Counted from the stretch's first letter, positions 53,882 to 62,834 are shown. The stretch: 64,000 bases of DNA from Nocardia salmonicida NBRC 13393 (GCF_001613085.1 NZ_BDBR01000027.1:84588-148587); one strand, 5' to 3'. The notes: generated by a model not told the origin, from the letters alone. Numbers and translations are program-made.

Positions 53882-54343
53882 TCAGAAGAATCCGCAGGTC
53901 GGGGCAGGACCGGCCGGTGCGGGTGCGGCGTCGGCGCCCAGCGGGGCGAAGACCTCGAGCCGAATGCCATCGGGATCAGCGAAGAAGATGCCGCCGGAGG
54001 ACGCCCCCTCACCGTGGGCGACCACACCGTCGTGGAAGAACTCGGCATCGAGCGCACGCAGCGCCGACTCGACGACGCGCACCGTATCGACATCGTCGAC
54101 CTAGAACGACAGGTGATGCAGCCCCGGTGTGCTGGTAGAGAATTCGCCGCTGCTCTGCTGCCACAGCGTAAGCACCAGCGCGCCGTCCCGGCCGAGGAAG
54201 GCCCAGCGCCGCTCGCCGTCGGCGCCGCTGCCGAGCTCTTCGAAGCCGAGTCCTCGGCGGTAGAAGTCGACGGAACGGTCGAGGTCGGCGACGTTGAGTC
54301 CGATATGGCCGGTGGTGAGCACAGGCGCGGCAACGGTGGTCAT
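53882..54343 (-). pseudogene. VOC/glyoxalase-family gene interrupted by an in-frame amber codon
   Basis: The ATG at 54343 follows GGAGG. The first 80 residues (VLTTGHIGLNVADLDRSVDFYRRG ... TPGLHHLSF) form the first half of a VOC domain with its metal histidine. TAG at 54101-54103 then interrupts, and the same frame continues with VDDVDTVRVVESALRALDAEFF ... FFADPDGIRLEVFAPLG, the second half with the metal glutamate, to TGA at 53882. A CAG-to-TAG change would explain it. The full product would be 153 aa, a normal size. Sequencing error or readthrough are the alternatives. Confidence 0.85.
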
Positions 54344-54358
54344 GGTTTCCTCCCGGAA

Positions 54359-54386
54359 TGTTTAACCATCTATGGATTGTTGAACA
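54359..54386. promoter_or_regulatory. Dyad in the VOC/CGNR divergent promoter region
   Basis: A TGTT-rich imperfect inverted repeat with AACCAT-CT-ATGGATT at its centre and TGTT/AACA ends, located between the divergent VOC and CGNR genes. It could be the CGNR protein's operator. Inference from symmetry and position. Confidence 0.4.
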
Positions 54387-54454
54387 GTTAGAACATAGGA
54401 CGAGCTCCTCCACTTCGTCAACCCTTGAAATACTTTTAGACAGTTAGGAGGGTC

Positions 54455-54988
54455 GTGTTGATAACCTCGGGCATGCGCGATCCCCGTCCGCACACCGGCG
54501 AACCCCCTGCTCTCGACCTACTCAACACTCGGTGGGCGGGCGCCGAGCCGGGCGATCTGCTCGCCGATCTCGACGGGCTGCGCACCTGGCTGGAGCTCAT
54601 CGGGCTCGCCGATCGCGTACCCGTCGACGACCATGCCCTCACCGCGCTGCACACCGCGCGCGCAGCCGTGCACGACGCTGTGACCCGCGCCGATCACACC
54701 GCGCTGAACCGGGTTCTCGACCACGGGCGCATCCGTCGCGAACTCACCGACGAGGGCCCCCGCGACATCCCCGAGGTCGACGACCCGGTGTGGTTACCCG
54801 GCTGGCTCGCCGCCGACAATCTGCTGCACCTGATCACCGAGGCCCCGCATCGGATCCGCCAGTGCGCGCACCCCGATTGCGTGCTGTTCTTCTACGACAC
54901 GTCCAAGAACGGCACCCGACGCTGGCATTCCATGGCGACCTGCGGCAATCGCACCAAGGCCGCGCGCCACTACGCCAAGAGCAGTTGA
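54455..54988 (+). CDS. CGNR zinc-finger transcriptional regulator (ABATE domain)
   Basis: 177 aa from a GTG three bases after AGGAGG. The N-terminal ABATE domain (PALDLLNTRWAGAEPGDLL) is followed by the C-terminal CGNR finger with CAHPDCVLFFYDTSKNGTRRW and MATCGNRTKAARH. CGNR proteins are thought to regulate stress or efflux genes and often sit divergent from their targets. Here it is divergent from the VOC-PPOX-DUF1348 group, its probable target. Confidence 0.92.
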   Translation: MLITSGMRDPRPHTGEPPALDLLNTRWAGAEPGDLLADLDGLRTWLELIGLADRVPVDDHALTALHTARAAVHDAVTRADHTALNRVLDHGRIRRELTDEGPRDIPEVDDPVWLPGWLAADNLLHLITEAPHRIRQCAHPDCVLFFYDTSKNGTRRWHSMATCGNRTKAARHYAKSS

Positions 54989-54998
54989 GCAGCGGTTC

Positions 54999-56231
54999 TC
55001 AGAACAGTTCGTCGAGCAGCCGGAAGTAGTCGAGCTTGGCGCGATCGGGTTCGGTCAGGCCGTAGGCGGTGTAGAACGCCGTGACCGCCTCGGCGCCGAA
55101 GTCCTCGGCCAGGTCGCGCTCGGCCAGGGCCAGGTCGCGATAGCGATCGCCGCGGCCGAGTGCCCCGACATCGATCAGCACGCCGCCGGTGAGCACATTG
55201 CCCGGCGTGAAGTCGCCGTGTGTCACGACGAGATCATCGGTGGCCGGGCGCTGTTCCCGCAGTCGCGCGAGGATGAACGCGGGCGAGAGATGACGGTGAT
55301 CGTCGTCGAAATCCGCTGCGTCGACAAGGCCTTCGACCACATTGCGGTGGGCCCGCGCCAGGGCGACGTCGAGACCGCCGTCGAAGGGGCACTGCGCCAC
55401 CGGGAGGTCGTGCAACGCGCGCAGGGCCTGACCCATCTGCGTGCCGATCGCGGCGGCTTCGACCGAATCAGATTGTGCGGCAAACGATCTGACCTCGGCA
55501 TCGGCGAGCACGAGGACGTCCTCGGCGAACGCGGATACCTCCGGCACGGCGATCCCGTTGTCGCGCAACCAGGTCAGCCGCTCGTACTCGGCCACCGCCC
55601 GTGGACCACGCTTGATCCAGTACCCGCCCGACCGGACCAGATTGCCGCCACGACCCTCGTGCTCCGGCGACCACGCGGGCACCGGCCCGAGCAGGGTCTC
55701 GATGACCGGCGGGAGCGGCAGGGCCAGCTCGTCGAGGTGGTCGAGGGCCGCGCGGGTGGATTCGATGAGCTCGGAATCGCCGTCGACCACCCGCAGCCGC
55801 ATGGCCTCCTTGAGCAGCTCACGCGCCTCCCGCGGCCGGTGCTGTTCGGCCAGCGATTTGCCCAGGTGGTGGGCGGCGAAGGAGACGAGATCGGGATCGA
55901 GCGCGCGACTGGCGTGCAGCGCACGGCGGTACAGGATCTCGGCGTGCGACGGTTCACCCTGGTACCGGTAGACATCGGCCAGATTGATCCAGACGGTGAT
56001 TCGGCGCTGCTCGGTATCGGCCAGTTCGAGGGCCTGATCGAGCCGGTCGAGGGCCTGGTCGTAGCGACCGAGCAGCATCAACGCGATGCCGAGCCTGCGC
56101 AGGCCGGGGAAATCATGGGGGTCGGCGAGGGCCACCCGGGCCGCGAGGTTCTCGGCGTCGACCGGGATCATCCGCAACCGCTCGTCGAACCGATACGGTC
56201 GCGTGTCCGAGTTCTGCGTTGTCACGGCCAT
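54999..56231 (-). CDS. TPR-domain / aminoglycoside-phosphotransferase-like kinase fusion
   Basis: 410 aa from MAVTTQNSDT. Residues about 30-175 hold TPR-like repeats (LGRYDQALDRLDQALELADTE; EPSHAEILYRRALHASRA; HRPREARELLKEAMRL). Residues about 185-410 form an APH(3')-like kinase with the catalytic loop VVTHGDFTPGNVL and the metal aspartate in LIDVGALGRGDRYRDLALAERDL. Both key aspartates are present, so it may be active. The substrate may be an antibiotic, a protein or a small molecule; nothing nearby decides it. It lies close behind the DUF3046 gene (7-bp gap) but is not part of that conserved pair. Confidence 0.85.
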   Translation of the reverse strand: MAVTTQNSDTRPYRFDERLRMIPVDAENLAARVALADPHDFPGLRRLGIALMLLGRYDQALDRLDQALELADTEQRRITVWINLADVYRYQGEPSHAEILYRRALHASRALDPDLVSFAAHHLGKSLAEQHRPREARELLKEAMRLRVVDGDSELIESTRAALDHLDELALPLPPVIETLLGPVPAWSPEHEGRGGNLVRSGGYWIKRGPRAVAEYERLTWLRDNGIAVPEVSAFAEDVLVLADAEVRSFAAQSDSVEAAAIGTQMGQALRALHDLPVAQCPFDGGLDVALARAHRNVVEGLVDAADFDDDHRHLSPAFILARLREQRPATDDLVVTHGDFTPGNVLTGGVLIDVGALGRGDRYRDLALAERDLAEDFGAEAVTAFYTAYGLTEPDRAKLDYFRLLDELF

Positions 56232-56238
56232 TGCCTGA

Positions 56239-56430
56239 TCACCACCGGTTCGGGGGGACGTCGAAGTCGGCGCACAACGCTCGCCACACGTCACGCGGGT
56301 CGACGCCGTTGTCGATCGCTACCGCCCCCGTGCGCCCCAGTTGGGGTATCACGTGATCGGTCAGCATGGCGTCGGCGCGCGCCACGCCGAACTCGGTGTG
56401 CATCAGCTCCTGGAATTCGGTCAATCGCAC
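56239..56430 (-). CDS. DUF3046 small protein (Rv2738c homologue)
   Basis: 63 aa from a GTG giving (M)RLTEFQELMHTEFGVARA, the usual family beginning; a TTG three codons earlier is possible. It ends DVPPNRW, also typical. In mycobacteria this gene lies directly upstream of recA; here 3.9 kb of other genes separates them. Function unknown. Confidence 0.9.
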   Translation of the reverse strand: MRLTEFQELMHTEFGVARADAMLTDHVIPQLGRTGAVAIDNGVDPRDVWRALCADFDVPPNRW

Positions 56431-56520
56431 GTTGCCCAAGATACTCGCGCTGGGCGAGCGCCGACAGGTCCCCGCTCAGCCCAGCGATGTTTGCGACGGC
56501 CGGCGACCGTCGGCGACCGA

Positions 56521-57672
56521 CTACCGCTTCGCGGCGTCGTGACAGACCTGAACCGGGTCCTCGACCTCAGCCAGACCGGCAGCGGCGTGCCGAGCCGCTG
56601 CGGCGTAGGCGGGGTCGTCGAGCACCTGCCGCACCGCGGCGCCGACCGCCTCGGGCGTGAGCGGTCGCACGAGCACCGAACTGCCCTGCCGTACCGCACG
56701 ATTGGCGAGCTCCCACTGGTCACCGCCGCCGGGGACGGTCACCACCGGCACCCCTGCGGCCAGGGATTTGGCGAGCAGGCCGTGTCCGCCGCCGCCGACG
56801 ACGACCGCGGCGTGGGTGAGCAATTCGTCTTGGCGGCCGAGGCCCGCGGTAGCCCAGTCGGGGAGTTCGGCGGGTGGGGTGTCGAGGGTCGAGATGGCCG
56901 CGCGCACGCCGAGTCCGGCCAGGCCGGCCAGGACGATGTCGGCCATGTCGGCGACCCCGGTGTGGGCGGTCGAGGGCGCCACCATCACCAGTGGGGCGTC
57001 ACCCGAGGGCAGTGGAAGTACGGCGTCGGTGGGTTCCCACAGCAGCGGTCCGACGACGTGGGTGTCGGCGGGCCAGTCGGGGCGGTCCATCTCCAGGGCG
57101 GGCAGGGTGGCGACCAGACGCGCGGCGGGACCGGGATCCTCGGCGGGCAGGCCGATGGTTTCGCGAGCCGCGGAGCGCTGACGGTGGCCGGTGCGGACCG
57201 CACGCGCGGTCATCGTGCGCAGGACACCGTCGCGCACGCGACCACGCACGCCCTCCCCCGGCGCCAGGCCACTGCCGATCGGCGGCAAGGCTTTCGACGG
57301 TAGGTAGAGCGGATGCGGTGACAATTCGACCCACGGCAGTCCCAGTCGCTCGGCCGCCATCCCGCCGCCCGCGGTGAGGACATCGGAGACGACCAGGTCC
57401 GGCAGCATCGCGCTGAGTTCGGGCAGGTTCTCGGTGGCGATATGGGCGGCACGATCGTGGATCCGGGCACCCGCGTCGGTGTCGTCGTCCGTCGGGCGCG
57501 GCGCGAGGCCCTTGAGCTTGCGCACGCTGATCCCCGCGGAGCGCGCCTGATCGAGCCATCTCGGCCCGGTGAACAACACGGGCTCGTCCCCCGCGGCCAG
57601 CAATCGCAGACACAACGCGATCGCGGGAAACGCATGCCCTGGATCGGGCCCGGCCACCACAGCTATTCGCAT
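56521..57672 (-). CDS. Glycosyltransferase of the MGT/UGT type (Rv2739c homologue)
   Basis: 383 aa GT-B fold. The N-terminus is MRIAVVAGPDPGHAFPAIALCLRLLAAG. The C-terminal donor-binding motif is HAAVVVGGGGHGLLAKSLAAGVPVVTVPGGGDQWELANR, where the usual HCGxGT is changed to GGGGHG. It resembles macrolide or sterol glycosyltransferases. Acceptor unknown. Keeps the mycobacterial order next to DUF3046. Confidence 0.9.
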   Translation of the reverse strand: MRIAVVAGPDPGHAFPAIALCLRLLAAGDEPVLFTGPRWLDQARSAGISVRKLKGLAPRPTDDDTDAGARIHDRAAHIATENLPELSAMLPDLVVSDVLTAGGGMAAERLGLPWVELSPHPLYLPSKALPPIGSGLAPGEGVRGRVRDGVLRTMTARAVRTGHRQRSAARETIGLPAEDPGPAARLVATLPALEMDRPDWPADTHVVGPLLWEPTDAVLPLPSGDAPLVMVAPSTAHTGVADMADIVLAGLAGLGVRAAISTLDTPPAELPDWATAGLGRQDELLTHAAVVVGGGGHGLLAKSLAAGVPVVTVPGGGDQWELANRAVRQGSSVLVRPLTPEAVGAAVRQVLDDPAYAAAARHAAAGLAEVEDPVQVCHDAAKR

Positions 57673-57783
57673 CCGCCCACCCTGCCATATCCCCAGGCCG
57701 CCCCCACCTCGGACAACCGAACTCCGGTTTCTGCGCTACCTTGACCGCCGCACCACAGCGTCGAAACCGGCAGGAGCGATCAC

Positions 57784-58470
57784 GTGCAACCCGACAGTCC
57801 CGACTTCACCGCGCCCGACCGGTCGCACCGGCACTACCCCAGCGAATCCGGCAGCGGGGATCGTGTGCGGTCCGGTTCCTTTCCGGTCGAGCCCAGCGGG
57901 ATCAAGGAAGCCGGTGGCTCCCCCGTCGCCCCGATCGACACCGTCGACGACTTGTTCGAACTCCTCGAGCGGTGCGCCGACGCCTGGGACACCGCGGACC
58001 GCACCGGTGATCCCGTCGACATCCTCGATCACGATCGGCAGTGCGCGCAACTGTTGCGCCGCGATCACCCCGACGACGAAGAACTCCAGGTCGCGGGCCT
58101 GCTTCACGACATCGGCCATGTCCTGGTCCCCGGCGACGACGCCGGCCACGGCAGGCACGGAGCCGAAGCGGTCCGTGGTCTGCTCGGTGCACGCGTGGCA
58201 CGACTGGTGGAACTCCATGTGGTCGCGAAACGCTTTCTGGCGGCCACGGATTCGACCCACGCCTGCGCAATGTCGGCATCGAGTCGGCGCACACTCATCG
58301 CCCAGGGTGGCCCGATGACGCCCACCGAGGTCGAAGCCTTCCGCACCGACCCCGATTTCACCGCCGCGCTGGCGCTGCGCAGGGCTGACGACGCGGGCAA
58401 AGTTGTCGGGTTATACGTTGCGTCCCTGCGGGATTGGCGCCCGGTCGTCGATCGCGTCGCCGCCCGCTGA
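57784..58470 (+). CDS. PhnZ-like HD-domain oxygenase family protein
   Basis: 228 aa from a GTG with AGGAG seven bases upstream. After a 45-residue polar leader, the metal ligands of the mixed-valence di-iron family appear in order: His in ILDHDRQCAQLL, HD in GLLHDIGHVL, His in GHGRHGAEAV, His in VELHVVAKRFL and Asp in RRADDAGKVV. LIAQGGPMTPTEVEAF is also typical. Such enzymes oxidise phosphonates, inositol or quaternary amines. No phosphonate genes are adjacent; the substrate is unknown. Confidence 0.88.
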   Translation: MQPDSPDFTAPDRSHRHYPSESGSGDRVRSGSFPVEPSGIKEAGGSPVAPIDTVDDLFELLERCADAWDTADRTGDPVDILDHDRQCAQLLRRDHPDDEELQVAGLLHDIGHVLVPGDDAGHGRHGAEAVRGLLGARVARLVELHVVAKRFLAATDSTHACAMSASSRRTLIAQGGPMTPTEVEAFRTDPDFTAALALRRADDAGKVVGLYVASLRDWRPVVDRVAAR

Positions 58471-59181
58471 TCAGCCGCCGAAGGTGAACAGTTCGAAGCC
58501 GACGGCGTGCTCGGCGGGGAATCCCTGCTTGGGACCCGTTGCGAAAGTGACGATTTCGCGCACCTGCTCCTCCACCGGCACCGGGCTCAGAACCTGCAGA
58601 TACCGCCGATGCGCCGACAACGACGCGCGCGCCTGCTCCAGATGAGCGCTCACATCCACCGCGTGCGTGGCGACCGGGCCGACCACGGCGGCCCAGCGCG
58701 CCGACCACGGTGGCAGATCGGCGAGTTCGGGGAAGATCCATTCGTTGCCCGCGTCGGAGATCGCGTCCATCGCCGATCGGCCGACAGCGCGGTGGTCGGC
58801 ACTGTTGACCACGCCCGGCGCCCAGGTGTCGCCGAAGTTGAACAGCACCACCATTTCCGGGCGATGCCTGCGCAGCGCGGCGGCCAGTTCGCGGCGCAGG
58901 GTGAGGCCTTCCTCGATGCGGCCGTCGGGATGGTCGAGGAATTCGACGGTGTGCACGCCGACTTCGCGCGCTCCGGAGATCTCCTCGATCTCTCGCAACG
59001 GTGCGGCCTGCGCGGGCGGCATCCCGGCGATCCCCGCTTCGCCCCGCGTGACGAGCAGATAGCGAATGTCCTTGCCCTGCCCGGTCCATCGCGCGACCGC
59101 CGCGGCGGCGCCGTATTCGATGTCGTCGGGATGCGCGACGATCACCAGTCCGCGCTGCCAGTCCTCGGGTACCTGTTCCAC
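58471..59181 (-). CDS. PIG-L/LmbE-family zinc deacetylase
   Basis: 236 aa. The zinc motif VIVAHPDDIEYGAAA is near residue 15 and the second part is VNSADHRAVGRSAMDAI. Relatives include MshB and Mca in mycothiol metabolism and de-N-acetylases of glycolipids and antibiotics. The substrate is not evident; the sequence is shorter than MshB and Mca. Its stop codon abuts that of the HD gene. Confidence 0.92.
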   Translation of the reverse strand: MEQVPEDWQRGLVIVAHPDDIEYGAAAAVARWTGQGKDIRYLLVTRGEAGIAGMPPAQAAPLREIEEISGAREVGVHTVEFLDHPDGRIEEGLTLRRELAAALRRHRPEMVVLFNFGDTWAPGVVNSADHRAVGRSAMDAISDAGNEWIFPELADLPPWSARWAAVVGPVATHAVDVSAHLEQARASLSAHRRYLQVLSPVPVEEQVREIVTFATGPKQGFPAEHAVGFELFTFGG

Positions 59182-59204
59182 CCCGCCATGCTATCCACAG
59201 GCGA

Positions 59205-59372
59205 CTAGCTGATCGGGGTCTTGTCGCTTCCCGACACCGCCTTGTACAGCAGGTACACACCGGTACCGATCGCTCCGATCACCAGGATGGGCATCAGCGC
59301 CTCGATCAGCGCACCCAGAATCCAGAACGCGATCACCGCGACCGCGACGATGCCGATGACTTTCAGAACCAT
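59205..59372 (-). CDS. Small two-helix membrane protein
   Basis: 55 aa from MVLKVIGIVAV, with GAGGAG seven bases upstream. Two hydrophobic helices (VIGIVAVAVIAFWILGALI and MPILVIGAIGTGVYLLYKAV) are followed by a short polar tail. Family unknown; too short for functional inference. It lies upstream of the PIG-L gene on the same strand. Confidence 0.7.
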   Translation of the reverse strand: MVLKVIGIVAVAVIAFWILGALIEALMPILVIGAIGTGVYLLYKAVSGSDKTPIS

Positions 59373-59537
59373 GATGTGACTCCTCGCCAGCTCCGAGACC
59401 GCACTCGCGCGATCCGATATCTTCGATGCTGCCACTCCGTGGCCGATAGATCACCAGGTCAGCACCGATATCCGGGTGTAGATCAGGGTTCACCCCGAGA
59501 CCGGCGCCGCAGCGGTTCCCCGGCTACCGTGTTCGGC

Positions 59538-60233
59538 ATGGACTACTTGGCGTTGCTCTGTGCGAAACTCACCGCCTTCGGTGAGCTCATCACTGTCGAT
59601 ACCGATCTCGCCACGCCGGTGCCGTCCTGCGGCGACTGGACGGTCTACGACCTCGTCGATCACGTCGGGCGCGGCAATCTGTGGGTGGTCACCGCGGTGG
59701 CCGAGCTGCGCGGCGATTTCGAGGGCGAGCCTGCACCGAAGGATCCCGCGGCCCTGCGGGAGTGGTACGAGTCGACCGCCGACGCCCTGGTCACCTCACT
59801 GTCCGCGGACGAGGACCAGGAGGCCTGGACCTTCACCCGGTCCATGCCGCGCACCGTCGGTTTCTGGCGTCGGCGCCGCGCCCACGAGACGCTCATGCAC
59901 CTGTGGGACGGTCAGGATGCCCTCGGCAAGGCCGACCCGTTCGACCCCGATCTCGCTGTCGACGGCATCGACGAGGTCTTCGAGCTGTTCGCGCCCCGGA
60001 TGATCCACCGCGGCCTTGCGGTCGAACCGGAAGTGGCGCTGCGGGTCCGGGCCACCGACACCGCCAAGAGCTGGACCTACGGCCCCGGCGAGCCGGTCGC
60101 CGAACTCGCGGGCACCGCATCGGACCTGCTCCTGGCCCTGTGGGCCCGCAAGTCCGCCGACCACCCCGAGTTCATCTGGGACGGCGACCGTGCGGCGGGC
60201 GAGCGGGTGCTGGACGGGCCACTCGTTCCGTAA
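59538..60233 (+). CDS. Maleylpyruvate isomerase-family (DinB-like, mycothiol-dependent) protein
   Basis: 231 aa from MDYLALLCAK. It shows the DinB-like four-helix pattern and the motifs PSCGDWTVYDLVDHVG and RRRRAHETLMHLWDG, whose histidines bind the metal in maleylpyruvate isomerase, and a C-terminal sterol-carrier-like domain (VALRVRATDTAKSW). It probably uses mycothiol as cofactor; the reaction is unknown. Confidence 0.9.
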   Translation: MDYLALLCAKLTAFGELITVDTDLATPVPSCGDWTVYDLVDHVGRGNLWVVTAVAELRGDFEGEPAPKDPAALREWYESTADALVTSLSADEDQEAWTFTRSMPRTVGFWRRRRAHETLMHLWDGQDALGKADPFDPDLAVDGIDEVFELFAPRMIHRGLAVEPEVALRVRATDTAKSWTYGPGEPVAELAGTASDLLLALWARKSADHPEFIWDGDRAAGERVLDGPLVP

Positions 60234-60300
60234 GCAAACGACTGACGGCGACCCGGACAAGCGTCCATAATCGGGGATCACTGCGCGTAGGAGGACTTTC

Positions 60301-61794
60301 ATGGAACCCATCGTCACGATCACGAGCGGCGCGATACGCGGCCACACCGAGGCAGGCGTCACCCGCTTTCTCGGCGTGCCGTTCGCGGCGGCGCCGGTCG
60401 GGCCGAAACGATTCCAGCTGCCCGAGGCCGCACCGGCCTGGGAAGGCGTGCGAGACGCGACCGAGATGGGCGCCACCTGTGCGCAGACGCCGTACCCCGC
60501 ACCGATCCACGCCCTGCTCGGCAGCGACTACATCCCCGGCGACGAGTACCTCAACGCGAATGTCTGGACGCCAGACCCCGCCGCCTCGGGTCTTCCGGTG
60601 CTGGTGTGGATTCACGGCGGCGCGTTCGTCCGTGGATCCAACGCGCGCGTGATCTACGACGGGACCGCGTTCGCCCGCGACGGTGTGGTGATGGTGGGGA
60701 TCAACTATCGCCTCGGGGTGTCGGGATTCGCCGAGATCGAGGGCGCGCCGTCGAATCGTGGACTGCACGACCAGATCTTCGCCTTGCGCTGGGTGCGCGA
60801 GAACATCGCCGCGTTCGGTGGCGATCCCGACAATGTGACGATCTTCGGTGAGTCCGCGGGCGCGATGAGCGTGGCGGCGTTGATCGCCGCACGGCAGACG
60901 ACCGGGCTGTTCCGCCGCGCGATCATGCAGAGCGGCAACGGTGCGGTCGCCGCCGACGCCGAGGACGCGCGCAAGGTGTCCGCCGCGCTGGCCGCCGAAC
61001 TGGGAATCTCGCCGACCGCACAGGACTTCGGCGCACTCGGCCCCGATGAGCTGCGTACCGCCCAGAACGCCGTCGGGCTGGCCCTGATGACCGATCCCGA
61101 TCCGCAGCGTTGGGGCCGATCGGTGATCCAACTGGGCGGCGGCATCATGAGCCTGTTCCCGGTGATCGACAACGACATCGTGGAAGGCCCACCGACCGAG
61201 GTTCTTCTCGCACACCCGGATCGCGCGGTCCCCCTCATCGCGGGCACCACCGCCGACGAGTTCCGCTTCTTCACCGTTCCCGCAGGGCTCGCCGCCGCCA
61301 TCACCGGCGACACCCTGCCCTTCGTCCTCACCCGCTACGGCATCGATCCCGCGGTCGCCCAGACGTATTCGACCGAGCGTCCCGATGCCACCCCCGCCGA
61401 GATCTTCAACGCCATCCTCACCGACATGAGCTTCCGCGCGGGCACCTACGACTTCGCCGAAGCCGGCGCCGCCACCGTTGCCACCCACGTCTACGAATTC
61501 GCCTGGCCCACAACCCTTCCCGGGCTCGGCGCCTGCCACGTACTGGAGATCCCGTTCGTCTTCGACACCATCGACGACGCCCACTCCCTCACCGGTCCCA
61601 CCCCGCCGCAGTCCCTGGCCGACGAAATGCACGCCGCGTGGGTCGCTTTCGCCACCGACGGCACCACCGGCTGGGCCCCGTTCACCGCCGACGAGAAGAA
61701 CGTCCGCATCTTCGACGTCCCCGAATCCGCCACTGTCACCGACCCCCGCGCCGCGGAGCTCGCAGCCTTGCGTCAGGCCGTCGCACCAGCCTGA
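60301..61794 (+). CDS. Carboxylesterase type B
   Basis: 497 aa. The oxyanion motif is WIHGGAFVRGSN, the nucleophile elbow FGESAGAMS, the acid residue lies in the GTTADEFRFF region, and the catalytic histidine in GACHVLEIPFVFD. No signal peptide, so cytoplasmic. Related enzymes hydrolyse esters such as p-nitrobenzyl or carbamate compounds. GTAGGAGG stands upstream of the ATG. The transcript ends at a 19-bp hairpin. Confidence 0.94.
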   Translation: MEPIVTITSGAIRGHTEAGVTRFLGVPFAAAPVGPKRFQLPEAAPAWEGVRDATEMGATCAQTPYPAPIHALLGSDYIPGDEYLNANVWTPDPAASGLPVLVWIHGGAFVRGSNARVIYDGTAFARDGVVMVGINYRLGVSGFAEIEGAPSNRGLHDQIFALRWVRENIAAFGGDPDNVTIFGESAGAMSVAALIAARQTTGLFRRAIMQSGNGAVAADAEDARKVSAALAAELGISPTAQDFGALGPDELRTAQNAVGLALMTDPDPQRWGRSVIQLGGGIMSLFPVIDNDIVEGPPTEVLLAHPDRAVPLIAGTTADEFRFFTVPAGLAAAITGDTLPFVLTRYGIDPAVAQTYSTERPDATPAEIFNAILTDMSFRAGTYDFAEAGAATVATHVYEFAWPTTLPGLGACHVLEIPFVFDTIDDAHSLTGPTPPQSLADEMHAAWVAFATDGTTGWAPFTADEKNVRIFDVPESATVTDPRAAELAALRQAVAPA

Positions 61795-61842
61795 CCTATC
61801 GATCGGCACGCCGCGTCCTCGACCGGCGTGCCGATCGATAGG
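61795..61842. terminator. Hairpin between the carboxylesterase and pspM
   Basis: A perfect 19-bp stem with a 10-base loop, starting right after the esterase stop codon. Both convergent genes (esterase and pspM) end here, so it probably works in both directions. Confidence 0.85.
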
Positions 61843-61857
61843 GGTGTCTGTGAGGTC

Positions 61858-62730
61858 CTAGCGGGAGGAATCCCGTCCGCCGGTGAACAAGTCGGTGCCC
61901 TGGTCCGCCATTTCGGTGAGAGCCTGGGCCCAACCGTCGAGGCGGTCGGCGGCTTCGCGAAGGTCGGCGACGATGCCGTTGAACTGGTAGGCGAGAACCG
62001 AGTCTTCAGGGACCGCGAGAATGCGGGCCGCGGCGGCGACCAGTTGTTCGTATTCGACCACGCCGGTTTCCAGGCGTGTGAGCACGCCGACGACGGTGGA
62101 TTTCAGTGCCGCGACGGTGTCGGGGTTCGCGCGGCCGACGGTGTCGGCGGCCTGTTCCATCGCGACCACGTCGGCGGCGAGCGCGTGCAGGGCGCCTGCG
62201 CCGGAGCGGGCTGTCTCGAGCAGGTCGCGCAGTTCGTCTTCGGGGAGTCGGCGGGTGCGCGCGATCTGGGCGCCGAGGTCGTAGAGCGCCCGTTCGGCGC
62301 GGATCAGGCGCTGGATGGGAGCGCGCGCGGCCGAGCGCAGGCCGGGCGACTTGCGGGCGACGAACGCCGCCTGCGGCAGGGGTTTGCCGCGCAATTCCAG
62401 ATACCGGCGCGCGGTGAGCGCGGTTCCGGTGACGAAGGCGACGGCGCCACCGCCGATCACCACTACCGCCCAGGCGGGCGCCGAGATCACGGCCAGTCCG
62501 ACCGCGCCGACCGTGGTGATGCCGGAAACAGTTCCCAGCTGGAAACTGCGCCTGCGCACCCGGCGCCGACGGCGTAACTCACGTTCACGCGGGTCGGCCC
62601 AGCGCCGCACCGCGACCAGGGCCTGTTCACCGACCCCACGCAGGGTCGCGGGCACCGAGCCCGCCATGGCGGCCTGCGCGATCGCCGGTTCTACGATCTC
62701 GGCACGTTGGCGCCGTAGTTTCCCGCTCAT
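61858..62730 (-). CDS. pspM: Phage-shock envelope-stress membrane protein PspM (Rv2743c homologue)
   Basis: 290 aa. A very basic stretch (RRRRRVRRRSF) precedes two close membrane helices (about residues 64-105), then a long helical cytoplasmic part (PEDELRDLLETARSGAGALHALAADVVAMEQA). It follows pspA, as in the mycobacterial clgR-pspA-pspM-pspN operon, where it anchors PspA to the membrane. The PspN gene is absent: the esterase lies there instead. Confidence 0.88.
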   Translation of the reverse strand: MSGKLRRQRAEIVEPAIAQAAMAGSVPATLRGVGEQALVAVRRWADPRERELRRRRRVRRRSFQLGTVSGITTVGAVGLAVISAPAWAVVVIGGGAVAFVTGTALTARRYLELRGKPLPQAAFVARKSPGLRSAARAPIQRLIRAERALYDLGAQIARTRRLPEDELRDLLETARSGAGALHALAADVVAMEQAADTVGRANPDTVAALKSTVVGVLTRLETGVVEYEQLVAAAARILAVPEDSVLAYQFNGIVADLREAADRLDGWAQALTEMADQGTDLFTGGRDSSR

Positions 62731-62834
62731 CGGTGTCCTTCCCCCGGGTGCCGGTCGTCGCGGAAACCGTTGATGGCGCGGCCACCGGGCGTCGCCGCCG
62801 GGTTTCCGCGCCCTCGCCGGACTCCACGTACTGC

